Below are positions 47,291 to 60,175 of a stretch of 64,000 nt of DNA, piece after piece (the first letter of the stretch is position 1; each line of letters opens with the position of its first letter). Below the pieces are notes generated by a model. That model had not been told where the DNA came from. It did not search any database and saw only the letters and a program-made list of their open reading frames with translations. Source of the stretch: Endocalyx cinctus (taxonomy: Eukaryota; Ascomycota; Sordariomycetes; Amphisphaeriales; Apiosporaceae); assembly GCA_001600455.1 (NCBI GenBank), contig BCKC01000007.1:3350019-3414018 (forward strand), given 5' to 3'. Made by a program: the position numbers and the translations under genes.

Positions 47291-49722
47291 AATGTTGTTG
47301 TGGTTCAGCTGAATGTGTCTTTTTGAGACATAATTATTCCTTGCTTGATAATGTCGAGAAAGACGTTCATCAGGCCGCGAGGATGGGTCAGGTAAGAAGA
47401 GTCCATTTATTCATAGTAGAACAGAAAGAAGAAGAAAAGAACAAAACCACTCGAGTCATGCGTAGACCCCAAATACCTCTAAATCAAGAACAACCCCTCT
47501 CCAGTTTTTTCTTCTTCTATGATTACCTGATGTTTCTCTTGCCGTCATATCAATTTTTTTTTTTTTTTGTTATTTTCTTACATCATTCTGGTGCGGAATG
47601 CTCTTCGCCCTTGATGACTGTTAGGCTTGATCGAATCCACATTCCTCGACATAATAAAAAAAACTCTTGACGCGTCTCTTAAACAATCATGAGTGTCTCT
47701 AAATCTCTAACATTTTGCTTACAGGCCTTACTCGCCCGCCATGAAGCTTATATGGCCGATGCTGAACGTGATCGTACTGAGTTGACCACCCGCATTGGAC
47801 AGTTGGAAATGGATAACAAGGAATTGGAGGCTAAGAATGCGAAGACCATCGAAGAGAATCGGAGCTTGCTCGATCACCTCGAAGCTCTAAATGCCACCGT
47901 TAGCGATTCCGAGAGCCGCATCAAGTCCCTAGAGGCCACTCTACTGTCGTCCCAGCAGACCATCCGACGACTCGAAGGAGAAACTGCCCGGGCTGCCGCC
48001 TTGGAGCGACAACTTTTATCGCTAGAGCAGGAGCAGACAGAGCTACAGGATCACCTCTCTCTATCCAGAGCCGAGGCACGATCTGCTATGTCGAGATGGA
48101 AGCGAGCCGAGAGAGGTATAACCGACCTCCAGGAACAACTTGTGCGTATTGAAAACGAAGCCAAGGAAGAGAGAGAGCATCATATACAAATGATCGGTCG
48201 GATAGAGAAGCAGAGAGAAATGGAAAAGGAGCTGGATACTGCCGCCGGTCGTCTCAAGGGTGCCGCCGCCGTAAAATCGTTGAACCACGGGGATCAGGGA
48301 AGCAACGTCATCGGTCACTTCGTTCGCGACTTGCTGCAGGATAACGCTAATCTTCAACGTGGTATTGCTGAACTCCGGGAGATGCTTATGAACTCGAACG
48401 ACGAAATACAGGCTTTACGGGAGCAACTCGTCTACCACCAACCCCTGGGCGACGGCGAGACTAGTGCTACCCCTACCTTGCGAGCAGAACTGGAACCTAA
48501 GGAAGATCCTTCACCCACTCCGAAAGGACATGCGCATCACGTGTCCCAAGAACTTCATATTCATCACCATTACCACGTCTCAACGCCGAAACAAGAGCCC
48601 AAACGACCTAGAAAGAAACGTTTAGGGCTCTCCCCCGGTATCTTTATGCCTATGACGACTTCGCTGCCGGGCACTCCACCCAACGGATTCGCCCATCCAC
48701 GTTCTGAGAATGGTTCCGGATTCCACAACCGTCAAGAATCGGCACCTTCCAATCGTTGGTCTGCGTACTCCGAGCAACCATCCGAGTTCACGCCTTCATC
48801 GGGGCCTAGTTCTCCTAGATCCAATAACCGGACATCATCCCTGTTTGACCCGGCGAATATGGATTCCTTCCCGGGATCTCCCACTACGAGTATCGATCCT
48901 ATGTCTCCTACGTGGCGCGCTTCTCACCGGAAACATGGCTCGAATTTATCTGCTAGAAGTTTCCAAATGCCCTCCAACTTCTCGCTCATAACCCCCCTGC
49001 CAAACCAAACTCAACACAATGCCATTATCGAGGAGTCTGACGATACCGAGCTTTCGGCCGATTTCACCTCGGTTACGGATGAATCTAGTACAGGTCCGGA
49101 GGATGATGCATCGTCGTCACATGAACCCGCGCGTGCTAGGGATGATATTTCGATCACTTTGGAAGATACATATGGTGACAGCCCACCTATGCGGATTCGT
49201 CGAATCACATCTCACGAATCCATCATGTCGCTCTCGGGAGGTCTTGATATACACACGCTGAAATCCAGGCCGAGTCAGCTTACATTGCGACCCATGAGTT
49301 CCGTTACGTCGGTGACTGGCAGCAGCACCGTCACAGCACGTCCTATGTTATCACGGGACAGTGCTAAGCGAAGCAGCGCTATCCTGCGCGATAGTTACGC
49401 GACACCTATCGGGAGCTTGAGGTCAGGATCCAGCTCTTCCTCGCAAACCCCCCCTTCCAGACTGGGTCGATGGACCGGTTGGCGACCCTGGGGCGGTGGT
49501 AGTGGCGGCAGTGGTAGCGGTAGCGTCGGTGAATCAACCCCGAAGTCCGTCAAAGAGAGGGATAGCAGCAAGGTTACCAGTCGCCCGCCGGGCATCAACC
49601 AACCCGGCGCTATACCAGGTTTCTCGGAATATTTGGCCGCATCCCAGAAAAGGGTACCCCCCAGCAAGATCAAACCAGATGCCGTCGACCACGAGGCATT
49701 GCGAGAAGTTCTCGATAACTAA
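47239..49722 (+). CDS. Coiled-coil protein with conserved Cys-rich N-terminus, Ser-rich tail
   Basis: Two exons, 47239..47391 and 47725..49722, giving 716 residues. The 333-bp phase-0 intron (donor GTAAGA, acceptor TTACAG) joins 'VHQAARMGQ' to 'ALLARHEAYMADAERDR'. Residues ~15-50 carry a distinctive Cys cluster ('MKCCCGSAECVFLRHN'). Residues ~52-255 form an extended heptad-rich coiled coil ('LEMDNKELEAKNAKTIEENR'). Then comes a His-rich stretch ('ELHIHHHYHVS') and a basic patch ('KRPRKKR'). The remaining ~400 residues are Ser/Pro-rich and probably disordered, with a Gly-rich run near residue 640 and a conserved-looking C-terminal helix. It resembles filamentous-ascomycete coiled-coil proteins, possibly cytoskeleton- or spindle-pole-associated, but I cannot name it. 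An out-of-frame uORF overlaps the start. Confidence 0.82.
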
Positions 49723-51271
49723 ACAACTCATAAATGGAGCCCGCATCTTCCTATCTAACGTACATTACTTCATACTTATTTCCCCCATCCAACTACTAGT
49801 CTGGGAGACTCCTTTCATTTTGTCTAATTTCATCCTATCACCTAAGATATATCCTTACTGCTACATGAAACCAACATAATGCCGAAACACGAAAACACAT
49901 GATTCCTCGTTTCACTGACGATAATCAAGGCATGGATCGAACCTGTATAACACGTCCTTTTTTCTTTCTTTTTACTTTGTCATCCCGCGCGTTTTTCATA
50001 GTCACTACATTAATTTTTATTTGTTATTATTATCACCTGGAACCGCATAGATAGGGCGAACGGATTCTCATTATATACCAAATCGAATTGGAAAAAACAG
50101 TTTATATTGCATTGGGCGAGGGGAGCTTACGGCGTTTCTGACATACTTTTCTTTTCTCTAGGGAGAAGAGAGAGAGAGAGCGGGGGCAATCAGGCATGCA
50201 TACATACATATCAAAACATATATTTCTATAATCAATACCCCCGTGTAGTTTTCAGACAACATAGCAGAGAGAGAGAGCATTTTGTGAACAAGGAATCCTG
50301 AGTGGATTGATTGATGTGGGTAGATGGATATACACCAAATATTTACGGTAAAATATCAGCAAAATAGGGGGGGATATATATGCTTTGATACCCGCTGTGG
50401 CGCAGTCTTCTTCTTTTTCTTTGGGTTAATCGAGTTAATAACTGTTTGTATCAATATCACATACTTTCATCATTTCGAGGATATGTTCTTTATTATTTTC
50501 TTTTTTTTTTATTAATATATTCTTGTATGATGAAATAGTATAAATCCTCTATATTTATGTATCTGTCTATCCAACTATTTATTTACCACTTCCCATCCAT
50601 AGATTTTGCAAAAATCCGAAATTTTTGCATGAGTGGGAGTTCCTGAAGAAACTTAAGGGATAGAGATGATAAGTAATTAAGCACGTAAAAAAAAGCCCAG
50701 TCTCATCTACGTGATCATTTCTTTTTATGTCTCAGCGTCTTATTGGGGATAGAAAGTGTTGTGAGTGAGTATTTATGTCTTAACCCCCCCTGATTCAGAA
50801 GATGACTGAGACATATCACATGAGAGACATATATCAGAGGGAAAGGGGGAGACTAAAAAAAAAAAAAGAAAGAAAGCAATCTACGTATCCATATAGACAC
50901 ACCCAAAAATTCGAAATTGAACTGGTTTTCTTTTTTGGCTTAATTCATATCCATTATTACTATTCTTCTTATTTTATATATAAACAAAAAAAATATAACT
51001 AACATAAACAAAACAAAACAAAACAATAACAGGGGAGAGATACTGATATGAGAAAAAAAATATTCCCCACACCGTAAACCATCACGAATATGCAAAAAAA
51101 AAAAAAAGAAGAGGTGAAAGGGAGGGGAAAAAAAGAAGAGTAAAACAAGACCCGAAAAAACTCCGATTCGGTGCTGTATTATATTTTGTTATACTTTAGA
51201 AGAAAAGGTGGTTTGGTTGGTTGGTAGGGGGCGAGGGTTAGTTTTATTATACGAAAACGGGATTGGGATGG

Positions 51272-51308
<37 letters not shown>

Positions 51309-51598
51309 TAGAGAAATACCCCGTTGTTGAAAAGATAGAGAGAGAGACAAAAATTGGAATTTCAGATGGAAAAGAACAAAAGACTCGGGATACACAAACA
51401 AGGCTGAAAGGCTGAAAAAAAAAGGTAAGATAGATAGGACGAGACTTTGGAGCTTAATATCAGATCACATCGTATCCCTTTCTTCACCTGCTTCTTAATT
51501 CTAGCCACTTCCTATTCCATCTAGTTATTTCCGTTTTTAAACCAACAACTTTGTCCACGAGGCATTTTTTTTTTTTTTTTAAGAGAAGGGGATATCAT
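49723..51598. other. Intergenic: convergent 3' regions (coiled-coil / PLD1)
   Basis: AT-rich and full of homopolymers and microsatellites (AAAAC repeats near 51008-51029, T20/A17 at 51272-51308, T16 near 51565-51580). No gene seen. Confidence 0.55.
51272..51308. repeat. T20-A17 homopolymer inverted repeat
   Basis: Twenty T run directly into seventeen A with no spacer, so the two halves are self-complementary. It lies between two convergent genes and could act as a bidirectional polyadenylation or termination region, or reflect two poly-A insertions. Confidence 0.75.
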
Positions 51599-54500
51599 TT
51601 AGTCACTAGTTTCGAATAGTTAGTCAACCAATCTTTTTATTTTCGTCCCACAAGAATCAAACATGAAATGGCAATGGGTAAGGAAGAAAGAATATACTTA
51701 CTAGATTTCCTTAGGCGCCAACAAGTCCGCCTGGTACAGCCAATGATTATCCTTCTCCTCCGATTCGAGCCAGTAGTACGGGAACTCGACGAGGTGCCCC
51801 TGGACCATATTGCAAAGCTCCTCCGCCTCGTCCCGGCTGAGCAAGTCGAACGGGAAGATGGTGCCGCGTCGGCTGCCCTTGGTGGTGGCCCGCCTGCGAC
51901 GTCGGGCCGTCGAGTTGCGGTGCAGCTGGTACGAGTTGGTGTTCCCGTGGCTCGAATCCGGCGCCGACCTCTCCGTCGACGAGAACGTCGTCCGTCGATC
52001 CCGTTTCTTCGGCTCCGATCGGTCCGTCTGCGTGCCGTCGACGCTGACGTTGCCGTCGTACGCCGGGAACGGCGTGCCGTTGACGGCCGGCAGGACCGGG
52101 GACGGCGTGTCGACAAAGTCGTTGGTAGCGATTTTCTCGGCCGCGGGATGCACTTCCGGTTTCTTCTCGGCGTCGTGCATGCCCGCTTTCTCGTTCGTAA
52201 TTTCTGCGTCTTTCTGATCGGCTGGCGTAGCGCTGTCAGGATTCTTCTCGTCGTGGATTTTCTCGGCCGCAGAAGGAGCCGCTTGTGCAGCCGCCGGCGC
52301 CGCTATGCCGGCAGCCGCGGCGCCGATGTTGGGCTTCGCGTCGGCTTCTTCATTCTTCGATCCGCCTCCCATGCTCTCCTTGAACCGTCGAGCGTAATCA
52401 TCAAACTCGGCGTATTCCTTCCAAGTAAGGACTTCGCTGTCGGGCATGCATCGGAACACTCGGCGATAAATTTTGGTGTTGTTCATTGCAACTCTGGTCC
52501 AGACATCTTCCCAGAAGTGGGGATCTATCGGATCCTGCATGCAGTCCTTGTCAATGCGCGCGGGATATATGTCGACCAGCATGGAGCTGTGTGTAGGTTC
52601 ATTTGTTGGCTCTCCAGATTGATTAAATCGGAGGGGAGGTCCGCCTATATCTGTATCGTCGAGTACAGGAAGGTTTGGAATCTGGGTAGAACGAGGCAAT
52701 GGTTCCGCGGAAGGAGCATCGGCAGGTGGGAGCTGATCGTTTCCTTTTCCTACGCTTCTTTGCGGTGATATATTCTTACCGGATACACTACCGGAGCGCA
52801 GTCGTCCATTTGCATCACCTTTTTTATACGATGATGGCGGATTTAGAAGAACCTCGTGACCATTCTTCACAATGCTATCGCTTCCAACATCGAGACCCTT
52901 TGCTTGAGCTTCTTTCCAGTGATCGACCCCATAGCCATTCACGTCTTGGACATGTTTTTCATCCACTCGGGGATCTAGTTCCGGTGAGGGGTGATGTGAA
53001 GAAGTAGGAGATGAACTTGAAGAGGAGCTGCTCTCATCCCGTGGCGCAGAAGCATCGTGATTAAAACTTCTGGCAGTGATAACAGGAGGGGGCCGACTAT
53101 GACGATTGGCCCTAGCTCCTGCTTGTGCCGAGCTTTCCGCCAACGGACTTTCATAATCTTCGCTATAGATATGATCCATCTCAGCCTCGAACTCGGCATC
53201 CATTTCAGCTTGACGTTCTTCTTCGGTAATCTCGTCAACGTCTAGGCCGAGATGCTCTCTCATGAGGCGCATGCGCAGGGTGTGGGCAAATCTACCAACT
53301 TGATATGGCTTGCCACCCATTGTAGACCACATCATGTCAGTATCTCGAACGATGGCGGCCGTTTCCGAATCGCGATTTCCCAACATAGAACGCTCGTTAA
53401 TGTTGGCCGATCCGATCAACGCAACCCGATCGTCCACGATGATCGTCTTGGCATGGATGTATAGCTGTTCCGTCGTGAGTTGTTGCGTTGTGTTGAAACG
53501 ACCCCAGTTTCTCAGACTGAAAAAGGAGATATAGTCTTCGGGCTCAATTCCGACTGCTTGGAGGCGACCAAAGATGGAGTTGGGTCCTCTGCAGATACTT
53601 CGGTATTGGAACTGCATGATCAGGCGCACGCTGCTACCCTCGGCCTGGTCTACATTATTCTGGAAGCCCGGTACAAGAGGGATAAGGATACAACATCGCC
53701 ACTCTTGGTCGTTCTCGTGTGCTCGAATGATGCGTTCAACAAGAGCATCGCCGATACGGTTCATAACTTTCGTGTTTAGCGTTTCCGTACTGGTGATAAA
53801 AAACTGGTTTTCAATGTAGATGAAATGCTCCGACTCTTCGATGAGCTTTACATAAGCGGTTTGGATACTGTGCTCCCGCAGGTCTTTCGGATATCCGAGA
53901 GACCAGTCACCTGCCGAGCGAAGAATTTGCACTTCGCAGGTTCCACTCAACCCTAGGCCCTCGAGATCGGCCGGGTTCGCATCTGGTGGAGGTAACAGGA
54001 AAGGGGTCGGACGAGTCGGTTTACGCTCACGCCTCAAGTAATTCCACCGTTGCACGAAATGTCGGGTAAGATCTCTTGCAGGCTGACCTACGACTTGCAT
54101 GCCGATATCGTGCCAGGGCATCCTGGCGATCTTACTCCTGTCGTACATCTCCTCGTAAGGCTCGTGTAACTTGAAGAAATCAAGCTCTCGGGGGTTAGAG
54201 TAATCCTTGCCCGGGAATAATTGGCAGTGATCGGCATCTCTTGGGCTGTCGCCTTCCGGCTCCATCCCTGTCGGCCGATCATCCGTGACGGGATGTTGCG
54301 GGTTATCCCAGCGACCAAGGCAGAGATCTATGCCACCAAGGAACGCTACGTCGTGATCTACGATGCAAACCTTCTCGTGGTGAGCGTAGAAAAACTGATT
54401 CTTCTTCAGCTGGTTTGGAGATCTCTGGACTTTAATGTTAGGGTGCAGATTGAGCAGGGAGAACTTGGTATACTCCGAATCTATAGGTATGGCTTGTTCC

Positions 54501-57202
54501 ACGTTGCGGTACAGGATAACAAACACTTTTACACCAGCCTCAGCCCTTCGCAGTAACAGTCGATCCAGGCGCCATTTCTGGCTAATGCATGCCGGTCGCC
54601 GCATGTATAACTCAGGGGTTAGCCACCAATCATGAATATAAATCACGTCTTGTGCCATGCTGATGGCGCGGGATACGTTCCACATGTAGTCACGTCCATC
54701 TACGAGCCATTGCGCAAATGCGTTATACCGTACGGGAGCAAAGCTACCGAATCGATGCGGTTCATGCCACTTAGTCTGCTTCAGCATTTCCGTCACCGAC
54801 TCTTCGAATTGACTCAAGACGGTCTGGTTACTCGAGAAGAGCTTAATCTTCCGTTCCGCGGTGTAGAGTTTGAGTGTATGATGTTTCCCACGAGTATCGT
54901 CGTCAGGATCTCTTGCTTTCCCCTTGCCCTTTTCCGAGTTGTTATCAGCCTTCGAATTTGCTAACTTTAACTTGTTTTTCTTAGAAACAATTCGGAAATG
55001 CGGGTCAATAAGATAGACATCGTAAATATTCATAGTTGCTGGAGACTCAACCACGGCGATGTAATTCTGGCGCACGAGAAACCATTTCCGCCCATGTCTT
55101 TCTATGACTTTTTGCGGTGTGAGGACTCGTCTGAAGTCAATTCCCTTGGAGGACTGAATGTGTAAGTAACATTCCTTCCCGTGGAAGCTTCCTTCTGCAG
55201 CAAGGCGTACGCCGAGAGCAGAAAGCTCGAGAAATTTGCAGAGGCGATGGCTGTCAGGACGGAACATGAGCCAATGGACCATGTCTTGCAGATATTTTTC
55301 AATCGCTTTTCTCGATTTTTCGATATTTTTTCTACGATTGACGGCGTTGATAACAGATGCTCCATCCATACCCTCGCCAAGCCCCGAAGATTGTCGGCGA
55401 GGTAAAAATGTCTGGATCCGAGACCGCTTCCTAGCGGTATTTGGTCGCCGATCCGCATCGCTCGCCGTTCCTTCTGCCGCGGTAGCCTCCCCTGCGGTGT
55501 TTTCAGCAACCGTGTCATCGGCTCTTGCATCCTGAGCTCTTTCTTCCTCGTCGGACTCTTCGAGGTTTCCCTGAATAGATCTCAAGTATGGAAAGAGTTT
55601 TCTAGGGAAGTGAGGCTGTTTAAAACGGCTACGCTGGGGGCCGGTAGGCTGGAGCACATTCATCTTCTCGCGCGAAAGCTTGTATTTCCAGTGCACATTC
55701 CACAAGTCTCTCGCGCCCCGCGTGACGGTCCAGGCCATTCGGCTGGGTCCACTGCCGTACTCTAGAGCGATCACAAACTCGGTGTGCCTATCTTTGGTAC
55801 TATCTTCGGCAAAGCTATCGATGACGCGTATATTCAGCTGCTCTAGAAGAACAGGTATACGCCTGTTTCCATGCTCATCTCTCTGCAGCATACTAGCAAG
55901 AATAACCACGGCCGGGGTTACGGCGCGTAATTCGGCCATGAGTTCTGTAGATTTGAAAAATTCCAACTGGTCCGGTCTTCTCTTACCAAACATCTTGAAG
56001 GTATGCTTTACCTGCTTCCATCGTTGGGCACCAAACGTCGCCGCTCGCTCCGAACCCATCCACGGTCTTCTCGGCGGAGCTAACCCGTCGCCATCTGACA
56101 CTCCACCGCTATTTCCAAACATCTCCGATATCCGACGGCGGTGGCCCAGTGCTCTAGAATGGTTGCCGTCGGCATCATCTTCATTCGATGGGCCAAGCTT
56201 CGGAGAACCCACCCACGAGCTGCCGCGTCTCCATCCTGGTCTGCGTCCGGTAAGGTGGTCGCGGCCTTCACCTTCGGAGAGGCCACCGCGATGTTCGGAA
56301 GTATCGGGCATCGTCGATCGCCTGACCATGGTGTGGAATCGGCCGGGCCTACTCGGAGATTCGCTGCCTTCTTCGGGACCAAGTCGGGGCGTGCTAGGAG
56401 CGGTAAAGACGTCGAGCTGCTTTAGTCGGCGCTTCATCCTCTTTCTCTTCTTCATCTTCGGTGCCTCCCGTTGGTCGTTCTCGTCGCCGCTCTCTTCTAC
56501 GTCCGCGTCACTACCTTCCTCGCTGAGAGTGTGGGGAAGACGATGGTTTCGAGACATGACAGGTGAGCTGGTCGCAGACGTCCCCAGCGTCTCGGATGCA
56601 GCCGGCGACTTAGGCGGCTGGATACCTCCAGTACTACCCAGCGACGACTTCAATTTGAGCATCCATCTCTCGCTGCGAGATTTACCTCCTCCTTCAATGT
56701 CATCCCAAGAATCTTGTCTGGTGTGTGAGACCGGCAGAGGCGGCGGCGGTTCGAAAACCGTGTCCGTTCGAGCAAATTGCACGCTACGCCGACCGGGTGA
56801 GAGCGGTTCTGGTAACGGAAATGGTGAATTAGGATCTAATGTCGGAGAACCCAATGTTAAATTGTGGCGGGATGAGGTAGGGGGAGAGCTGGTCGTGATC
56901 AGGTTCGGCGGAGCTGAGGCAGAGCCATTCATAGGGGAGTGGTCTTCGTGCGGGTTTCCATCGTTTAAATAATCCGGCGCCGGGTCGGAGCTTGATCTAG
57001 ATTTATCATCGATCGGAGACGGTTGTAGGAGAGGTTGCGGCTCTATTATTGGTAGAGTTGTATGTGAAAGGGTTGGGCTCGTCGCTGCGTGGTTGATATG
57101 AGGTCTCTGAACGTGTTGCTTTTCGGTGGGGCTAGCAAGGACAGGACTTTGCGTTCCTGGAGATATAGAGGGATCTCCTCGGTCTTGATCTATGGTTGAC
57201 AT
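51599..57202 (-). CDS. SPO14: Phospholipase D (PLD1/SPO14 type)
   Basis: Exon 1 is 51702..57202 and a proposed 7-nt exon 2 is 51599..51605, giving 1835 residues. The intron has donor GTAAGT overlapping the apparent TAG stop, branch GACTAAC and acceptor CTAG, and changes the ending '..APKEI' to '..APKEIYD'. Without it the protein is 1833 residues ending at 51701. Residues 1-410 are Ser/Pro-rich and disordered, with a basic stretch near 255. A PX-like segment is at ~425-530 and a PH-like segment at ~670-750. The first HKD motif is near 941 ('HHEKVCIVDHDVAFLGG') and the second near 1249 ('HAKTIIVDDRVALIGSANIN'). A charged, variable tail follows. PLD1 hydrolyses phosphatidylcholine to phosphatidic acid and acts in secretion, sporulation and signalling at membranes. 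Confidence 0.93.
51606..51701 (-). other. Proposed terminal intron of PLD1
   Basis: 96 bp, minus strand: donor GTAAGT, branch TTGACTAAC about 19 nt before acceptor AACTAG. All three signals are near consensus. Splicing supplies TAT GAC TAA as the last codons. Confidence 0.65.
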
Positions 57203-58669
57203 AGTTATTTTGTCAAGATAGGTATCTCGAAGGTTATGTATTATAATATTTTCCTCGACTGGATTACCCCACGCGTACCGTTGAAAATGACGTCCTCGAA
57301 CTTAGGATGATTTTGCGCGAACATAATAATTTTTCCAGTAACACAAAAAGTGACGGTGGTAACTCGAGAATTTGTATAATGCTTATTTGTTCCTAAGCGT
57401 AGGAAGATGGGATGAATGTTCTTCTGTACGTAATATTAGAAGCTGAGGCGCGGTTGATAATACTCGTATGATATTAGCGCACTCGTGAGAAACCGAGTCT
57501 CACCACAAGGATAAAATGAGAGGGTCGTGTATTCGGTAGTAACAGAAGGTAGGATTGAAGTTGGGTTTGGTCAACTAGAAATTCGGGGAATCAGGAATTG
57601 GATGTTCCATTCTTCGGTTTCGATATAGATGTAATATGGATCTGAATTCTAGAATTCAAACTTTACAAATGCGTTGGTGTTTCTATGAGGATCAAGTATA
57701 AGATCAATACTAAGGGGGATGGATTATTGACGATGAAGCTGCTGCTAATAATTTATGATAAGCTAATACAGGTAAGTTAGGGAGTTATAAGTCCCCTTAA
57801 TAAAGAGATTAAAGTAACTCAGCTAGGGAGACATGGGTACTAGGCGACGCTAAGTAGGTGGTACAAGGGCCGCCTGTCAAGTCCACTGGTACGGGGTAAA
57901 TCTCTCCAATCAGTTCACTAGAATTTTTATTTAATGATGTCCAACAAGTAAAGAAAATAAAGTATTTAAGGGTTTACAGGTACATCCTTATCCACAACGA
58001 GTAATTCAAAACACGCTATAATTTTATAGTTTTGGGGCTCTCTCAGGGGTTTTACTCGCTATTTTCAGCCTCTTTATCGATATCTATACGATGATTGCCA
58101 AGTTAAGCAAAGTATTTATGCAGGATAGATACATCTGATCAGGGATCAATATATGTAAAAGTCGATCAGTCGCTAGGGCATTTTTACATGCGGCGATGTA
58201 GTATTTCTAGACATCTTCTTTGCATTCAGTTAATATCCAAACCCCACAAATTTATGTCGATAGAAATTCGAATAGATAATCTTTTTATTTTTATTTTTAT
58301 TTAAAGAGAGAGAAAGAAAAAGAATACCTGCCTTTTAAATCAGGAGCAGTAATCAGCGCAAAATGTACCCTCGTATGCATAGAAACAAAGAAACAAATAT
58401 CTCCGGATGTGAAGAAGAGATTATGAAATATCGAGTCATAGTGAAAACACATTCACAAATATCCCGTACTGAGCCCTGGAGTAAAAGTACTCCGTACAAG
58501 TACCTTGGTAGGCTGGTAGGTTCCTATTATTGAAATCTCCACATAAGTGGCTATCCCCTACTATGTAATCTGATGGTTCCCCCCTATCTACGCGATTTCA
58601 GGACGAACGACCTGAGACGCCAAGGTACATATGAGCGAGCCAGCTTATATTCCAGATCTTTAGAATTTC
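57203..58669. other. PLD1 promoter region / deaminase 3' region
   Basis: 1.47 kb without a supported gene. It is AT-rich with a TTTTTATTTTTATTT run near 58281-58301 and GTACTCCGTAC words near 58488-58499. Confidence 0.55.
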
Positions 58670-60175
58670 CTATCTTGTTTCCGCTTTGCGCTCAGCTTCG
58701 AGTTTCCTGAACATCAAAATCTCGTGTTTTGTTATGAAGATGTTCCTCGAACCATTTCCACCACTATTTTCATCAGACGTCATATTTCCTGAGAGTTGAT
58801 CAAATAAATCTCGAACCTTTGCACTTTCCCAATTACCATGGCCGTTCGTCCAGTAGACCCGTCGTATACCCGCTGAGTACATGCATAAGATACAGCGATA
58901 GCAAGGCCTGGAATCCAGAACGCTACGCTCACGATCAATCAGCGTTGCATTGGTCGTCTTTATAGGAACTCGTGACGGGTTTGCTTCGGGTTCCTTGCAC
59001 TTCAGCTCGTCGTGTAAGCAGGTCATCGGTGTTGATATCAGCGGGTCCGGATCCGACGCGTCTCTCTCTACCGTAATTTCCGGCACCGCAGACGAGACTG
59101 GTTGCTTCTTATATATGTTCTTAAATCCCTTATAAGGCTTAGTTCCACCAAGGCGCGCAACGTACAAATCTGCTCCTCGAACCTTGCGACTTTTCATGCG
59201 ATCTCTAGCGCTATGAGATGTTGACTCGTTGAAATGGCTGGTATTTAGCTGGACCTTCGAGAATTCATTCTAATTCGGTCGTATTAGCTTAATATGCGTT
59301 GAGGCTGAGGTTGAGAGCGATTAAGGGCAAGAGAACGACGTACAGGGAGATGATTTTTTGATTCAAAATCCGAACTTGTGCTGGATGAAGCTCCGTCATC
59401 ATTATCCACCACTTCAGACGAGCCATTAGACGAGGAACGGAGACGAGTCCGTGGTTGTGTTGTTGTTGGAAGCTTAGATGGTTTGTTATACTTGGACGCT
59501 GACCTCTTGGGTTTTCGGTATACCTTCTGATGCTTATTCTGTTGCGTCTTTTTTCGGTTATTGTGATTCTGTTGAGTATATTCGTGTCCAGTGTCGTGTT
59601 TGTTATTCATGTTTGAATTTGCAAGGTTCAAAACTCCACTGAACCTCCGAACCCGACCCGGTAGCCTGTCGGATATGCTGCCCCGGAAATTCCGAGGAGA
59701 CTTTCGCCGCGTAGTTGTTGAAAACGTCGCACCGCTGCCGGCGCTTTCTTTTAGAATAGCGCGGCGGCATTGACGGCCGTCTAACATACGACTGCGCCGC
59801 GGCGGCTCGAGTGCTAGACGAGGCGATGGCCGAGTTGATCGCCATCATCTCCGAGTGCATGGTGAGGCAACTGCCGGCATGATGCTGTCCGCTCGCACGA
59901 GAACCGACCGTCTTCTCGAGTTCCTCGAAGGCATACCTGTTGTTGCGACCGGTCTCTCCTTTTCTATTCTTGGCGTTCTGCTGCTTCTCCGTGGCGAAAG
60001 GCTTGGCAGGTAAAATGCCGGTCTTGAGAACATCTTCGTCATACCCTCGACGGTGGTCATTGAAGCCTCGACCAATGACCTTACCACCTTTGACAACAAT
60101 ACTTCCGTGACGATGGGTAAGGGAGGAAAGCTTGGCCTGCTCCAGACATAAGTTGAGATACTGATCAGCCTTCAT
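58670..60175 (-). CDS. CMP/dCMP-type deaminase with large central insert
   Basis: Best model, three exons on the minus strand: 59645..60175, 59344..59568 and 58670..59269, giving 451 residues. Intron 2 (74 bp, donor GTACGT, branch GCTAAT, acceptor ATTAG) is secure and joins 'ESKNHLP' to 'NEFSKV'. Intron 1 is uncertain: only a GTTCAG donor fits the frame change at that point, and a GTTAGA donor near 59788 is an alternative. Exon 1 carries 'LTHRHGSIVVKGGKVIGRGF' and the zinc/proton-shuttle motif His107-x-Glu109 in 'LTMHSEMMAI'. Exon 3 carries the second motif, Pro-Cys-x2-Cys in 'DSRPCYRCILCMYSAG', and a final 'FITKHEILM'. Between them lie over 200 residues of basic, low-complexity insert. Zinc-dependent deamination of a cytosine or related base is inferred; the true substrate is unknown. 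Confidence 0.78.

Noticed and set aside
51668..52768. 366-codon plus-strand ORF
   Set aside because: Antisense shadow of the PLD1 C-terminal region, Arg-rich and motif-free.
55680..56972. 430-codon plus-strand ORF
   Set aside because: Lies wholly antisense to the PLD1 coding region; its openness follows from codon bias of PLD1, and it has no motif.
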